A stretch of DNA of 64,000 bases from Apostichopus japonicus (taxonomy: Eukaryota > Echinodermata > Holothuroidea > Aspidochirotida > Stichopodidae): assembly GCF_037975245.1 (NCBI RefSeq), contig NC_092583.1, forward strand, positions 3,774,764 through 3,838,763, given 5' to 3'. Every line of letters begins with the position of its first letter. The first letter of the stretch is position 1. Both the position numbers and the translations under genes were made by a program. Under the pieces are notes generated by a model. It searched no databases. It saw only the letters and a list, made by a program, of their open reading frames with translations, and was not told the origin of the DNA. Shown here one piece after another: positions 47,205-60,348 of the stretch.

Positions 47205-50200
47205 TCAGTTGGTGAACTGCGAGGCAACCCACGCAAGAGCCCACTTGAGATTGGTAAGCATAAACTTCAGTGCTTTTGTCCACTGTTCTTCAGAATTAAA
47301 TTGTATTCTGTACAAAAGCAAAATAAAAAATTAATAATCATAATATAAAAAAAAGAAGCCCACTGCATGTCTCTACCATTAATTTGTAGAGCTAATTGTT
47401 ATCAGCTACTAGCACCGTCTTGGCCAAGAGAAAAATGGTTATCAGTACTTGTGAAAAAACTGCACTGTCATGACCAAATATTTGCACTAACATCTGGGTT
47501 AAAACGTTGCAACATGACGTCAGAATTATACTTATAACTTGGAAGTTCTTTTTTGTTTTAATCTCTACAGATCATGACTAAAACTTGTCCATATCACTCG
47601 AAAGTAATATTCTGATTTTTTTTTGGGACACCTTCAAGAGCTTGACAACAATGAAAATCTGAGTTGATCATGTGACATGAGAGCATTAAAAACCCATGTG
47701 GTTGTTCAGATAGCATGTAAACTGAAAACATGTTAGGGGTAAAGTATAAATAAAGTATAAAGTTATAAATAAAAAAATAGAACATCCCCAACTATCAAGC
47801 AGCATATTGACAGGATTGGTGACACTTTAGAACAAATACTTACGGACAATTGGGACAAATCACTTAAGTACAAACACTTACGTACAAATCACGTTAGTAC
47901 AAATCACTTGTGTACAAATTACTTACGTACAAACCACTTACATACTGTATGCAACTATAACTCATTTGCTATAGTAAGACTTATTTGACCCCCTCCAACT
48001 CCCAAGCAGCATATTAAGAGGGTGTGTGACAGTTTAGAACAAACATTAATCACTATGTACAAATCACTTACGTACAAATTACTTACATGCAACTATATGT
48101 ATGCAACTATAACTCACTTGATCGAGTAAGACTTATTCGTGTTAGGATCTTCAATTTTTCCGTTGGCGATCTTGTAAGGCAGACGGAAGCTGCTGTCTCC
48201 TCTTTCGATTTCCTCCTCGAATTGCTGAAGACAATCCAAGAAAGCTACCATCGCTTGATCGACCCTGCGAGATGAAATGAACGAGAACGAGATGACCCCA
48301 TGCGATGATGTCTGTGTTGTAATTCGATGTTTCATGAGGTAGTTTGCATACATTTGAGTACTGATAAAAAAACCCTCTATATTTGCAGGGATGTGCCCAG
48401 GATTTCATGAGTGCCGGGTATACTGATCGCCGTCCTGGGGGAGGGTTCTATTTATTTCGATTTTTTAAGGTGCTCAGATGCCAAATGCTGGCACTTGTGT
48501 AGCTTTTCAAGCACATACACAAGTACTAGATTTGCTAACAATTTACATTTCTTAATTTTTTTGTTTTTTAGAGAAATATATTACGTACCTGGTAAAAGTT
48601 ATTAGTTTGTTTCAAAGAGTCTGTATGATTTTGGCATAGGCTAGGCCCAATTTATGTTGAATATATTGTTAGGAATGTCAGGATTTTAGATGAAAATAGT
48701 GCTGGGCGGGATTCACGATTTTTAAGACAGTGCTGGGCGGTAATTTTAAGTGCTGGGCGGGGCCGCCCAGCGTGGGCACATCCCTGTATTTGGAAATATG
48801 ATTTTTTTTTGGGAAGCTTTTTAATTGAATCACCAATTGCATATAAACACATTACCCAATTATTCATAACTGATTCAGTTTATTTCAATTTATCCCATTC
48901 TAAATGTTGTGAGATATTAAAATAGATCATTTATGTATACATGTCCATTTCATTATGTGACATCTCTTAGAAGAGAAGTAAGGAAATGACATAATTTTTA
49001 TAATCAAACTTACTTTGTGTCCCAGAAGAACCTGAACCCACCAGTGCCATACAGCGGTAGCTGCTTTGATTTCTCGTTGAGACATTCGATGAAAGAATGA
49101 TTACCCAGTGGAACCAGCCGATACCTACAAAGGAGATTATCACAGAGAGAGAGAGTGTACACTATTTGAACCAACGGTATTACAGTGCCTTGCAGAGGTT
49201 AGTTGCCTTGGTAACAGTGTTTGAATGACTTGATTAGTAAAGCTACCAGAAGTAGTAAGGACCTCCTCTTACCCAAAAGTCAGGCCTAAAATTAACACCA
49301 AATTAATAAAACTTAACTGTTATAACAGTCACCAACACCACTGCAAAAAATTAGCAGAGCCTGTTATAGGGTGAGTTTTTATTTGCCATTTTGTGTACAA
49401 GTGTCAGTTAAATGGTTGTTGAACTTCCAGCATATTGAGTGACCGATAAACTTTGACTATTAAGGATATTAGGGGACAAAGAAAAACAGACGAGCGATCG
49501 TTAAAAGTAAAAAACCCGAAAGGCTTGGTGTATAATGCCACGGGATTAGGTAATACTAACAGGGATGAGCCTGGGGTAAAAACAAAATCACAGAACTTTG
49601 CAAAAATTGCGGTATAGGCTCCAGTTTGCTAATGCTACAGTGTGTTAGGATAATAGATTTGTCGCCAAGGTAGAAAAGAAATCACGGATATTCCGCGAAT
49701 TCGCGGAAAAAGCTCACGCCTGTACTAACCTTTGGAATTTAAAGTTCATCTTATGAGCTAGTGAATGAAGTAGAAGGACTGTCTGACCCCAAGCCGCATT
49801 AATTTCGTTCCATTCGACTGGTACACTGGGAAGACGACCTAGACGAAATCCATTGATGGTTCCAAAGTGACCGTTGTGCCTAGCAGCATATCATAAAGGG
49901 AAAAAATTGTCTTGTATTATGAAATGTTCACAAAATATTTTTTTATGCAGTACCTAATTGACATAATTTTTTTTTATTAATTATTTTCATTGCAACGTGC
50001 CAGTTGCAAGTGCTGCTGCAAGAAACCAAGTTTTGTCGGGATGTCGAGGAAAATGAACGATCACGAGAACCGCCACTCCTTCCTACATAGACATTTTTTA
50101 AAGAATTCCTCACATCTTACCCCAAACATATAGAAATACAGTTATTCAGAAAATTCTAAGAAATACAAATGAAATAATTTCCTTCAGCATTTATGACATT

Positions 50201-53200
50201 AATATTTTATTCTGTTATATTTATTGTTAAACAGCAATCTGAGCAACAGTAACTTTTTTGTGTTTTTTTTTGGTTACTTTGAGAATATAAACGTATCTTC
50301 ATGCTTATGTCATATCATATATTTGTGTTTTCTGAATTTTCCTGATCATAAATAAAACCTTTTGGTGTACAATACCTGCCTTTATATGTGTGAAGCAATT
50401 TGGCAAACAAAAATTGACCAGTATTTTACTCTCTGTAGTATCTGATACGACATAAAAGTATTCTGAAGTTGAGTTTTATCTTTAAAATAATGAACTACTA
50501 AGGGTTTGGTGGTGTACAAAATTTACATCACACATTGTTACAACATTCATGTAGCAATTTAGCCATTGGTTTGCATAGAATTTGCTTGATCTGATACAAG
50601 AGATATGGATCCTTCTGCTTGAAACTTACCAGATATGGAATGTTGCGTTAAATACATTTGTCTTTCGTAATCTGTCTAGCTGAGTCTGTGCATATCTTAA
50701 TTGGTTGTCTACACTTCTCTGCTCCTCCTGGAAGTTCAAAAGCTGCTGTTTCTGAGCTGTGTAGTTTTTCCAATAGCTGGGAAATGGATGGGGGGGGGGG
50801 GTGAAATAAAAAACAGAAAGCTATTAAAAATCAATTGACATCCAGTTTTTGATCACAGTAAATAAGTCACAAGTAGAAAATCAAGGCAAATGCTGCAGAT
50901 GCAACAACTACAATACCACCCTGTACTTGTGACAGCAACATCCCTGGTCTGTCACTGGGAGCTACAACTCATGTTAACCATACTGACAACCTATCTTAGG
51001 TCTCTCTTCCAAACCTGATTCTGTTCTGTGACAGCAACATCTCTGGCCTGTCACAGGGAGGCTGGAAGCTACAACTCATGTTAACCATACTGACAACCTA
51101 TCTTAGTTCTTTCTTTCCAAACTTGATTCTGTTCTGTGACAGCAATATCTCTGGCCTGTCACAGGGAGGCTGGGAGCTACAAGTTAGTTAACAATACTGA
51201 AAACATATCTCTTGTGACAGCAACATCTCTGTCACTGGCAGTGAAAGCTCCCTGTTACCTACTCTTACTATTACCAATCCTGTGTTCTTGACTTGGTCTT
51301 TACCCAGTATCATGAGGGTATTTACCACTAAGTTCTTATATTTTCTGCACAACCAGTACTTTTGTGCTCTACCACCAACTGACGTATCCAGCACTTAGCT
51401 GGTGATATTAATATTAAAAAAAATGCAAGAATAGCGTCTGGGTGATGATGTGATGTTGAAAACTTGAAAACAATCACAGTGATTATTTGCTGATTAAAAC
51501 TTTTCATTTCGCCGATAGAGTTTAGGTCGGTAACTGAGTTTTGATCAAATTGTAATCTTAGTTTTGATGAGATTTATCAAATCGATCAATTTTCCAAACA
51601 AAATGCGATTAATATGCTTTAATCTGGCAAACCTTTTCTCTTCCAGCTCTAATTGTTTTAGATCACTCTTGTAAGTCTTGGTCTCTTCCGCTATTTCTTT
51701 TCTCTCCTCCTCAAGCGCCTCCAGTTGCTTGATGAGGTCTGATTCCTGTAGCCGCAACTGTGGGGAGGGGGGGGGGGATGTGAAAACCATTGTTTTATTA
51801 GATAGGAACTAACTTATCTGGTTGCAGAAATGACTATTATATGCTATCAAAAACGGTCAAATTTGTGTCACAAAATGCAAATAAGCATAGCAGGTGTGAC
51901 AAACACAGAAATCTTAGCATTTCCAATATTGTAATACGAAACAAAATTCACACTTTCAAATTGCTGCACAGTATTTTCAAAAGTACATTTATAACCCGAC
52001 CAATAAGTAATTAACATGACACACCTGCTGGTTCAGCCCTGCAAGAGATCTCCCTAACTCTATGAGTCTGTCTTCACAATACTGAGAGCTAATGGTTTAT
52101 TCATAGATGAATACTTAAAGATTATTACTCTTGCCTCTAAATATGCTAGAGAAAAGTCAATCAGAATCCAAAATGAATTTTCAAGGTCACCAAGAGGGCA
52201 CACTGGTTTACTTTGCTTCTCAACGAACTAACGATATCGATATTTGTGAGACGGTATCGACCATGTAGAACCCACTGTAGCAAGCCTTTGGAAGATAAAC
52301 AAATTCTGCTTTAAGCTTCAGGCTTTCGGGAACTTTGGCTTTACCTTCTCAAGTTCATGGTGTAGTTCTGTTTCTTCTTTGTCATCTACCGCCTCTTCAT
52401 TGAGATGATCCAGGGCTTGTCGGTACAACTTACAATCTTCCTCCACGATTCGATACTGCTGGTCTAGTTGGTTCAGTAATAATGTTGTGCACTCCTGTGA
52501 TACAAGGCAAACGGTAATTTCTGAGCCTGCCTTGATTTGCATTGGATTACAGTAAACATATATATGACATTTACCTCAGTGTCAACTATGCTTTCATCAG
52601 GCGGTACAGTGCGATCACCATTGGCAAAGATGAACGGAAAATTATAAATAAAATCACAATCCTTTACATCAAGTGACAAGACTCCTGCCCCAGAAATGAT
52701 CTTATTAGGCAATGCTACAGGTTTGCAATTTTATGAGAACAAAAAGGTTTTTTTTTTAAGATACTAAATTTGTGGGACACAAAATATTTTGAGTGAAATG
52801 TACTGAAAACTGCTACTACTGACTGAGTAATCAAGAACAGAACAAAACAGATGATAATTCATCTGTTAATATAATCTTGTTTGGTTAGAATGATGTTATA
52901 GTTTGAGTTAGATGTACTGAAACAGCTGCTGACTGGGTTAATCAGGAACGGAACAAAATGGAGAACTCATTCATGTATGAATATCAAATGGTGTTGGTCA
53001 AGAATCATGTAAAGCTTCAACACAAAATAGGAAGTTTCAAATAAATCACATCCAACAACATGATTGACAAAAGTTCTTTGAATATCCTACCTCACAGAGT
53101 GGATGATCGATATCTGTGTTCCCAGACATTATATCAAACAACTGGGCAGCTACCTACCGAAGAAAGAAGATGGGAGAAAAAAACCCAATTCAGAATGAAT

Positions 53201-55665
53201 TAAAACAACCGTAAAATAATCCAACGCAGGAAACCCACTCTGGTATGTATGAAGAACTGGATGTTTGTAAACTACTTATTTTGTTTAATAGCATTTTATT
53301 AAGAAAAGTTTGATGATGAGTAAATTCATGTTGAGGTCGAATCACCACGTAAATGACCAGTAAAATTTTGTATAGACATTACCAATGACAAGTTTGTTTT
53401 CTCGATAGAATTGAATTCCTAGCCATTGGGTTTCACTACGACTAAACAAAACTAACAATTATAGAGGATTTAAATTGACACTTTCTATAATAACCTTGAT
53501 ACAGATAGATGTATAGGATAAGAGATGACAATTCTTTTTATAGAAGGAATTAGAGGGTTTACCTTGATTCTGTGGACAAATGAGTCCATTTTGCTGGTAG
53601 CTGTTTCACCAACCATCATAAAGCCCTGGCTGCTGTCCTGAGTCGATGAACTAAATGGAAGGGATAATTAAAAGGCAGAATTCAAGAGATAGAAGCGTGA
53701 ATAATTTTGAGTTTGTAAGAGCAGGTGACAAAAACCTCTTTCTCTAACTCAATACTGAAATACTGTACCAGAGCCAGAAGGAGAACTTAGTAGGTTCTAG
53801 GTTAACTTCTATAACATCATAAAAAACAACTTCATAAAATTTTAAAACTGTGCTTAAACCAAGGGTAAAACGAGATAGCTTAAAGATCATAATTTGCGTC
53901 ATCTCAAAAAAATGAGTGTGATAGAAAATTCTAAAAGTTTCTGGTAGTTCTTTCATCCAAGAATTTTTCACAAACAATGAAGACTGTTTAACTTCAAGAA
54001 ATAATGTCTCAGTCAGGGATGGAAAATTCTTTAAGAGCAACTGTACACTAATTGTTCAAGTTTGAACATTCATGAGTGACTGACCATTTTTTGACTCTCT
54101 AGCCTATTTTAGGGCAACATCCTCAAGGCTGATGACACCTCATATCTTGTGAAAGCGCACTGCGGCTGCTTAATTCAATTACATCCTGGACAACCTTACA
54201 TTTGCAATTTCATTGGCAATAGACCACTAGAAAGAACTTCTGTCTGTGAAAGTTTTCTATTTTTATTAGTTTCTTTTTGGTTCACCCATAGAATGATAGT
54301 CAATTAAAGGAATATTTTGGGGGGTGAAGTTGATTGGCTTTGTTTTTGCTCAACGAAATTAATGCAAATTTCCTGCCTCTCCATGTCAAAACCATATCCT
54401 TATATTATTTTTTTTAAATACTGAGATACCAATTTTCAATTCTGAAAATGTTTTGTATATTGCATCTGGAAACAGCAAAGAATGTCATCATAAAAGTTTA
54501 GTAATGCTCTTTTTATTCTATTCCTTGATTTTAATGATTGTACCACAGAGGAAAATAATATGCAGAGAAGTGTAGATTTTCATGAAATTCTAAATCCAGA
54601 GACTGTCAATACAGCTATAAAGGAATATATTCACACTATATCAAATTTCATAATCAAAAGTGCTCATTAAAATTCAAGTATTCATGTTTTTGTTTATCAG
54701 TCCATGGTGATTAAATATAAAAGAAATTGGAATACAAATGCCTAATACAATGGAAAAAGTGCTTACTTTGGTGCCAAGACTTCTTTATGAGAGATAGCAC
54801 TATCTTTATATACCTCAAAGACACCTTGGTTACTGGTCTCTTGTGATAACGGGGATGCTGAACCCGACCCAGATAAGAGAGGAGCTGGAAAGATAACAAA
54901 AACAAGACACATATCTGAAGCATTTGTTGGCGTGTTTACGATGCGTCACCATTGTTACGTTAACACACAAAGAACAGTATGGCATGCACAGGGCTGGTTT
55001 TTGCTTGTTGGTGGCACACAGGCTGAATTGTACATTTTGTAAATTTTTCAAATTTTATAGGACGTTGACAGTTCTATTTAGAGATTCTTATCAGTACATT
55101 TAATTTTAAGCAGACAGTGAAAACAGACACATAACCAATGCTCACTACCTTATTTTAGCCTATGAGAGCATACCTATCTTCTATAATGGAAGATCATGCA
55201 CCACTTTACAAAACAATACTGGCCGAAATATTTAATAAAATTACAAGTATTGTCAAAATGTTGTCGATAAAATGTCAAAAATAACTTGCATAGTTTGTCA
55301 TATAACTTTCAAACAGTTTCAACATCAAACATGTGAAAGGCCTCTGCATATACAGAAACAAATAGCTTAGGCCATAAGCTTTTAGGTGTAGCTTGTGTAA
55401 GTTGTGTGAAACTGAAAGAAGGAATAAATATGGCTAACATTGCAAATAACAGTTATGCCTAGGCTAAACTTGATGATGTTACATTTTACAATTAAGAGAA
55501 CCTTATTCTGGGTTAGGCTACTATACCTGTTAAGTCATCATATGTCCGACTATCTAGGGATGAAAATGACTGATCCAATTGAAGCGGTTGAGAACATCGC
55601 TGGCACAAGAAATTAATTTGGCTTGTTGCTACGCCTCTTGATTCCACACTCGAGCTTCCTGCCAT
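47205..55665 (-). CDS. BECN1: Beclin 1, autophagy PI3-kinase complex scaffold
   Basis: Eleven minus-strand exons join in frame to 446 residues: 55527-55665, 54767-54884, 53563-53650, 53091-53153, 52345-52494, 51633-51757, 50630-50776, 49730-49879, 49014-49124, 48118-48264, 47205-47307. All junctions are GT-AG and phases match. Vertebrate Beclin 1 is about 450 residues. Domains in order: N-terminal CxxC ([10 protein letters not shown], residues ~19-28); a disordered linker; BH3 region around 108-125 ([19 protein letters not shown]); the second CxxC in DHPLCEEC (~131-138); coiled coil ~139-235; and the evolutionarily conserved/BARA domain with [30 protein letters not shown], the membrane-inserting aromatic finger FFW (~359-361) and [12 protein letters not shown] at the end. 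The protein links VPS34/VPS15 to ATG14 or UVRAG on membranes and binds BCL2-type proteins through BH3. The start ATG is in CAGAGATGGC. Confidence 0.97.
47796..48135. repeat. Tandem duplication covering the end of BECN1 exon 10
   Basis: A block starting CAAGCAGCATATT, followed by many ACTTACGTACAAATC units and ending AACTATAACTCA-TTG-GTAAGACTTATT, occurs twice (about 47796-47986 and 47998-48135). The second copy contains the real exon 10 end and donor at 48118. The first copy holds a decayed 20-nt version of the exon end in which the donor GT is AT. Confidence 0.85.
50928..51240. repeat. Tandem repeat, about 100-108 bp unit, in a BECN1 intron
   Basis: The word TGTGACAGCAACATCTCTGG recurs at about 50928, 51027, 51135 and 51213. 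It is followed by CTGTCAC, GGGAGCTACAA and GTTAACCATACTGACAACC in the first three copies. The array is wholly intronic. Confidence 0.93.
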
Positions 55666-58303
55666 CTCTGCGATACAGTCTAACGTTAGGCTTGGTATAG
55701 CCTAACCTACAAGTGTAGCTAGGCTAGCCGGCTACAATAAGGCCGTCAATGTAAATAAACCGGGTTCGTAGTGATGTTCCTAACTTCACATTGGTATGCC
55801 CTGATAATTTGCTAGCTAAATTATGAGGTTACACCAATGGCATTAGGATTTTCGGACGACGGTCTTCCAAGTTGTAGGTCTAGGCACATGCAAAAAAACT
55901 TCTTTCATCCAGTTTTTAGGCTGATTAAGCTCTGATTAGATGCTATGACGTTACCACTGTGCAATCATGAAAAACGCTAGATCAGGAAAACATAAACAAC
56001 ATAAACAGCGGTGTATCAAGTTACATGGCCCTCCATAGTTGGTGCGTGTTATTTCAGCGGATACTCATAGCTGGTACAGTAACTAGTGTTCATGCCCTTG
56101 TACCCCTGGTATGAAGATACAGCTATGTGTTGGTATCAATAATAATCTCAATCGTAAAGGCATCGAGGGTGATAAATTGTAGCTAGCTACTTCTATGATC
56201 ATGCTGCTGCCCCATAATACATCACTTTTGATTCAGGGCTAGTATGATGCCGTGAGTTAGGTGAGCTATGATGTTATTAGGTCAGAGATCAAAAGTCCTC
56301 AAAAGCGAAAAACTGACTTTTGGACTAAATGACAGAAAATATCATTACCCGATTCAAGACTTTGAATGTTCATACCGCTTTAATTAAAAAAAAAAAACGT
56401 AATACGTTGGAATGTCACGCCGTCTATAGAAGTGAAAGGTCAAGTTGTGCATAATTAACGCGAAAATTGGGTTACAAACTTCTAGTCGCAAAGAAATTTT
56501 GAGTGACTATGACTTTATAGGATAAATAGGTCGGTCAGAGGTCAAACAAACTGCAGCGGGGCTATTACTGAGAACATTACGATTCAGCGAAACCATCGCA
56601 CACGTGTACGAAATAACACCTTTCTTTATATTATTAATGTAACTTTCAATGGTTATGTGTTCAGTGCTGTGCCACAACCGTACATTGTCTATAACTCTAC
56701 AAGTTCAAAAATAAATCGACTTTTTGTGTGGATGCCTATGCGCGCAAAGGACGATGTGTCTCCGCGAAGTGATGACGTCGTCATCGGTTAAAGGTCATAT
56801 CACCAAATTAAATGAGATCTGCTAGTCAGTGGATTGTCTACATATTCGCCTTTTGTTTTAGATTTGACTTTCTAAGTGTATGCGTTCTTAAACTGTGGCA
56901 CGTTCTGCGTCTGGACCTTATGGTATACATACCAATGCTTCCATGTAAAAACTAAGATACTTTTTTTTCCTTCAAATATTATGTCGATGATGGTTGTATG
57001 TGTATGTATGTATGTGTGTGTGTGACTTGGATGTGGAGGAAGTTGGTGAACTCTTTGTCGAGTAGAGACAGATGAAGCGCGTCATCGAAGGAGGATCGGT
57101 ATGAGTGGGACTTAAAAACCAAAAGTTGGACAAACTTTATCTAAACATTTACATGATAATGATACGGAAGCCTGGAGACACCATGAATGGTCAAGGCGTC
57201 AGCAATTAATGTTAGCTAACATATACCTAATGAAAACGTCTACACTGACTAACAGACCATATTTTGATTACTGCCGAACGGCGTATACATTATGATTACG
57301 ATATATGCATCATCATCACAGTAATACCTTTCCCAATGGCAAATGCCAAACATGCTACAGAAACAAATTCCCCAGTTAAATCGTTCCATTCGTGTCGCTA
57401 ACCTTCTGCCATATGGAAGATGGGGTTGTATTCAATAGCATATTGTGGGGCGTGAGGCTATACGAGTGGGGATAAATAACTGGACTTCGAATCTCAATAA
57501 GGCTGAAAATTAATTCAAGGTTTGCTTCTGTACCGATGTTGTGTCGGTGATGGTGCGTGTTGTTTGGTATTGTGCGTGATTGTTTAAATGTTGCGCGTTG
57601 CGTGCTGCGTGTGTTGGTTCAAATCGGTTGTGGAACAGGCTAGGAGGGCAGTGATAACTTACAATTCGCAAAAACAAGACGTGTTTCTCATCTACGTGAT
57701 ACTCCGTTGTAGTTTTCAATAAGAACGTAACGTTTCAATCTTGCTTGTTTGTCTAATTATTCTGCTTATTATAAACACCGACGTAGTGACAGATATTATC
57801 AACCCGTGACTGATTTCATATAATTTTTACAAAAGAACCTCTTTGTATACTTCAATTAAGCACCACGCACTGAATCTCAGAGAAGCCTCTGTATAGTGTA
57901 CACAATTTGTTTGACATAATTGTAAAAACTTGTGTACGCTGATTCGATTGACTGCTTCTTTTGTTTCATTTGTTTTTTACAGTTCTCGTGACCTCACGTT
58001 TATGTATATGGCAAGTTCTGTGAAAACGAACGGACTATTCACAAAGTACGAAAACGTAATTCAAAAATGCATTGAGGTATCGTGGAATTTCCGTCCCTCA
58101 GTGGTGATAGCAGTGAGGTGGTACACGGCACAAATCAAAGTTATCCCCCTCCCCAACCAACCGATGACGTACGGTCGTAAACCGAAAAACTAATCGTAAC
58201 CCCTACCCTCATCCTAATCCCCATTTACTCTATAACCTCTTGCCCATCACCCTATCCCTAACCCCTACCCAATGCAATTGACAGGTGTAATTGAAAGTGT
58301 TTG

Positions 58304-58634
58304 CAGGGGGTAGGAAGCTCAAAAAAGTGCGGGGGGGGGGGGCACAACATCAGAGGGGCACTTTCTCATTCCACAACCACCACTCGTTATGCTATAAACC
58401 GATAAACACCGGCAATATCACTTAATTATATATGTGTTAGTATGCTATCAATACTAGTATGGTGCACGTGAATAATTAAAATAAAATATTAAAATTAACA
58501 AAGGGTTAAGATATCCAAAAGACAGTTCTTCATCAAAGGGGCACATTTTATTTGCCAGTAGGGCACATTTGTTATTTCGGAAAAAAGTGGGGGCACGTAC
58601 CCCAGTGCCCCCCCCCCCCGTTTCCTACCCCCTG
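58304..58634 (+). mobile_element. MITE with CAGGGGGTAGGAA ends (family B relative)
   Basis: The inverted ends CAGGGGGTAGGAAGC and CAGGGGGTAGGAAAC bound a 331-bp non-coding element. Near its right end the block AAAAAAGTGGGGGCACGTACCCC matches the family B element at 15675-16301. The flanks do not show a clear 8-bp duplication. Confidence 0.65.
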
Positions 58635-59185
58635 ATGGCATGACGTACCACAAGGAATAACTCATTAAGAGAGAGTCAACCAAGATAGAGCCCGGGGACG
58701 AAAACCAAACAACTTGATCCATTGTCATCAACCCCATTAAATTCACTTACAAGTGGTGAGGTGTCACAGGGAAGTAGACGGTTTGGTTATCAAAGACTGC
58801 ATAGTGACTGCTTAGGTAATCACACTACCACAAGTAGAGTATCGCATGTTCGCCTATATAGAGGTTAACCATTGTCGGAAAATAGAACTAAAAGTAACCT
58901 ATATCGTCTTGATTTTTTGGGGGGCAGTTTCTGAGTCATCACCATATTCTTTTTGATGCTTGAATATTGAAGAGGATGAAATCAACTATACTGATGGTCT
59001 AAACATCTGGAGGATTGAAGATGATTTAAGGTATTTTAGACAATCTTGGGTGAAGCAAAAAGATTCCGTAGCGACCGACAGCCGACAGTTGGGTTGGAGA
59101 GCACTCTGCTAAGCTTTGAGCTCTTCTAGCTCAAAATCAAACAGTCAACGTGGTGGCAAAAGTTGAATGTGCTGTGATAGCCCAA

Positions 59186-59216
59186 CCAGGGAGCTGCAAC
59201 TCTAACAGCTCCCTGG
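59186..59216. other. Perfect 11-bp hairpin
   Basis: CCAGGGAGCTG and CAGCTCCCTGG are separated by a 9-nt loop. The function is unknown; it is not near a gene end and may be part of an old repeat. Confidence 0.5.
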
Positions 59217-60050
59217 CCCAACCCATCAGCCATATGGTGGGTAGGACATGTCAGTTGAAAACTTCTATCTATGCTCTAGCGGCCTTGGTAAGTGCCGAGT
59301 TTAGTGTGTAAGTCAATGAAAGCAATTTATTGTTCAGCGACACCTTTAGTGCAGGGAATAACGTAGTGGAGTATCAAGTCATGTGCGACACTCCAAGCTT
59401 CAACGAACCTTTTCGGAGGTGTCAATTAACCTACTTACAAAAGGGAGTGCTCAATCTATAGAAAAGATTCCATAGTCGTTAATTTAAACAGGTTTGTATA
59501 ACTTGCGATAACAAAATGGGAAACATTTCTTGTCCATAACGTCGAATCTTTAGTTTCGTTTTTCGAAACAGCTTTGACTAATGTCAACGTTTTTTTTTGT
59601 AACGTGTATTTCACCGGCGTCCGAAAGAACGAACAGTTTGGCTTAATTATTTCCCGCAGGATCCTGCATGTTAGTTTTTTGGAAACTGCAATCCAGTCCA
59701 TGGTGGAATTTGTGAACGACTGCAGAATTATCGTTATATAGAAACGGCTAATTATTGACTGATATAATTTTAATCATAAACTCTCTTGCTAAATTCGTTT
59801 TCATTGCTATCACGGTTGATCGAAACCACGTGAGAATCTTGATTTCACAAAAGCACCATCAACAGTTTTACATATTGAAGTCGGGACTAACGGTGTTGTT
59901 TCTGTTGTTGTTGTTGTCATTAATTATCGAGGTCTGATACATTGTGACACTTTGTAGGGAAAAGAAAACATCATACATCATACATTTCGCAGACAACATC
60001 GTTGAAGTAACTTTGGTGAAAGTGGGGGAGAAAGGAAGTATTTTATTTTT

Positions 60051-60058
60051 TATAAAAG
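60051..60058 (+). promoter_or_regulatory. TATA box upstream of the Ig-domain gene
   Basis: TATAAAAG lies in a GC-richer downstream context, about 300 bp before the start codon. Initiation about 30 bp downstream would give a 5' UTR of roughly 265 nt without any needed intron. Confidence 0.5.
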
Positions 60059-60348
60059 GCTGCCCGCTGTCCAGCTACATGAACCAGTCACCGTAGTGAC
60101 TTAACAATTTATACATAATTATGTAGTGCTGTTTTACCTCAATTTATTGGTTGTGACGTGTTTAAAGATATTTTTAGTTCCCACGACAGCTGGTTGTTGC
60201 TCCATATACTTTACATAAACTGTGACTAAACTTACCATATAAGTTGAGTCTTAAGCTGTGATTTAGCAAATAACGATCGAGTGGATATTCAAATTTAAGC
60301 TGGCAAATGAAAGTTGTTTACAAGTGGTAACATTTACCAACTAACAAT

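Larger units (their letters stand above)
55666..60348. other. Intergenic between BECN1 5' end and the Ig-domain gene
   Basis: Contains the presumed BECN1 promoter just above 55665, with no TATA box seen. It also holds CCCTAA-like degenerate repeats near 58200-58270, a family-B-like MITE at 58304-58634, a strong short hairpin at 59186-59216, and the TATA box of the Ig gene at 60051. No other gene was recognised. Confidence 0.55.

Noticed and set aside
58195-58270. CCCTAACCCCTACCC-like tract as interstitial telomere repeat
   Set aside because: Too degenerate; no run of exact TTAGGG units.
59186-59216. Hairpin as a transcription terminator or microRNA precursor
   Set aside because: An 11-bp stem is too short for a microRNA precursor, and intrinsic hairpin terminators do not apply to Pol II genes.
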